Positions 63,658 through 64,000 of a DNA stretch of 64,000 nucleotides are shown in pieces. The first letter of the stretch is position 1; each line of letters opens with the position of its first letter. The notes beneath the pieces were generated by a model. It was not told where the DNA came from. It made no database searches and saw nothing but the letters and a program-made list of their open reading frames with translations. The DNA comes from Arthrobacter silviterrae (GTDB lineage Bacteria > Actinomycetota > Actinomycetes > Actinomycetales > Micrococcaceae). The position numbers were made by a program, and so were the translations under genes. Location of the stretch: positions 62,001 through 126,000 of the forward strand of contig NZ_JAAKZI010000001.1 of NCBI RefSeq assembly GCF_011045165.1. Reading direction: 5' to 3'.

Positions 63658-64000
63658 ATGCATACTTTGGACGGAACAGACGCCCGCATCCTCCTGGCCA
63701 TGGTGGAGGACCCCCGGCAAACCGTGGTGGCCATGGCCGCCAAGCTGGGGCTGTCCCGCAACACGGTGCAGGCCCGGATGGCCTCCTTGGAGAAACGGCA
63801 CGCCTTTTTGGCCTTCGACCACCGCATCAGCCCGGCCGCACTGGGGTACCCCCTCACGGCCTTCATTTCGGTCCACGTGCAGCAGCAGAAACTGGGCGCC
63901 CTGGCCGTGTCCCTGGCCGGGATCCCGGAAGTGCTTGAAGCCCACGGGCTCAGCGGGCGCGCGGACCTGCTGGTGCGCGTGGTGTCCACGGGAGCCGAGG
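63658..64000 (+). CDS. Lrp/AsnC-family regulator (partial, C-terminus outside window)
   Basis: The first 114 residues of an AsnC/Lrp-type regulator. The HTH is DARILLAMVEDPRQTVVAMAAKLGLSRNTVQARMASLEKRHAF, followed by the start of the RAM ligand domain (FISVHVQQQKLGALAVSLAGIPEVLEAHGLSGRADLLVRVVS). It is divergent from bkdABC, so it likely senses branched-chain amino or keto acids and controls that operon, as BkdR does in other bacteria. Confidence 0.9.
   Translation, partial: MHTLDGTDARILLAMVEDPRQTVVAMAAKLGLSRNTVQARMASLEKRHAFLAFDHRISPAALGYPLTAFISVHVQQQKLGALAVSLAGIPEVLEAHGLSGRADLLVRVVSTGAE

Overview
The window is high-GC DNA from an actinobacterium, most likely a member of the Micrococcaceae close to Arthrobacter. 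The GC-rich codon use, the gene order (RNase J-dapA, dapB, pepR-pnp-rpsO-ribF-truB-rbfA-infB-ylxR-nusA-rimP, proS, ispG, rseP, dxr) and an accA1/accD1-bkd leucine-catabolism cluster like that of mycobacteria all point there. Species cannot be named from sequence alone. No rRNA, tRNA, CRISPR array, prophage or transposase gene was recognised. RNase J (left edge) and an Lrp/AsnC regulator (right edge) are cut by the window.

Layout. 1-5.1 kb: RNase J, dapA and dapB of lysine/diaminopimelate synthesis, with a GDSL lipase, an alpha/beta hydrolase and a small membrane protein between. 5.1-11.2 kb: molybdenum-cofactor genes moaE, mog/moaB, moaC, moeA and a membrane-anchored sulfite-oxidase-like molybdoenzyme on the minus strand, with moaA-moaD divergent. 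11.4-26.9 kb: a long, mostly minus-strand RNA-processing and translation region (M16 peptidase, PNPase, S15, RibF, TruB, RbfA, IF2, YlxR, NusA, RimP), with accessory membrane/GNAT genes and one secreted propeller protein. 27-40.3 kb: accessory genes (ferritin-like DUF4439 protein, VIT-type Fe/Mn transporter, kinase, TSUP permease, ABC-2 exporter with its TetR, WXG100-like protein, PadR and an old-yellow-enzyme/Fe-S reductase) around proS. 40.3-48 kb: ispG, rseP and dxr, split by a lactate dehydrogenase and a SatD-like regulator. 48-50.5 kb: a MarR/flavin-reductase pair and a degenerate DUF559 protein flanked by repeat arrays. 50.6-63.4 kb: two operons that together make a leucine/branched-chain acyl-CoA pathway: bkdABC makes isovaleryl-CoA, then acyl-CoA dehydrogenase, AccD/AccA carboxylase, MaoC hydratase, CitE-type lyase and ScoAB. 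They are flanked by TetR and Lrp regulators.

Regulation visible in sequence: a perfect 22-bp palindrome before the ABC/TetR operon, a DtxR/IdeR-like iron box before the VIT gene, a GntR/LldR-type operator before lldD, paired palindromes between marR and its target, and an 18-bp palindrome before the acc operon. Eight genes have a -10 hexamer 6-7 nt before the start codon, the geometry of leaderless transcripts.

The most unusual material is repetitive. One family is a ~90-nt palindromic element in at least five copies, two of them as inverted pairs. Its stems differ in sequence between copies but stay complementary, and one pair lies in frame inside the biotin carboxylase gene accA. A second kind is a set of 22-nt units at an exact 32-nt period, in inverted arrays on either side of a gene for a degenerate AbiEi/DUF559 protein. 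A third, weaker family is shared by two gene ends. These are the best candidates for something undescribed.
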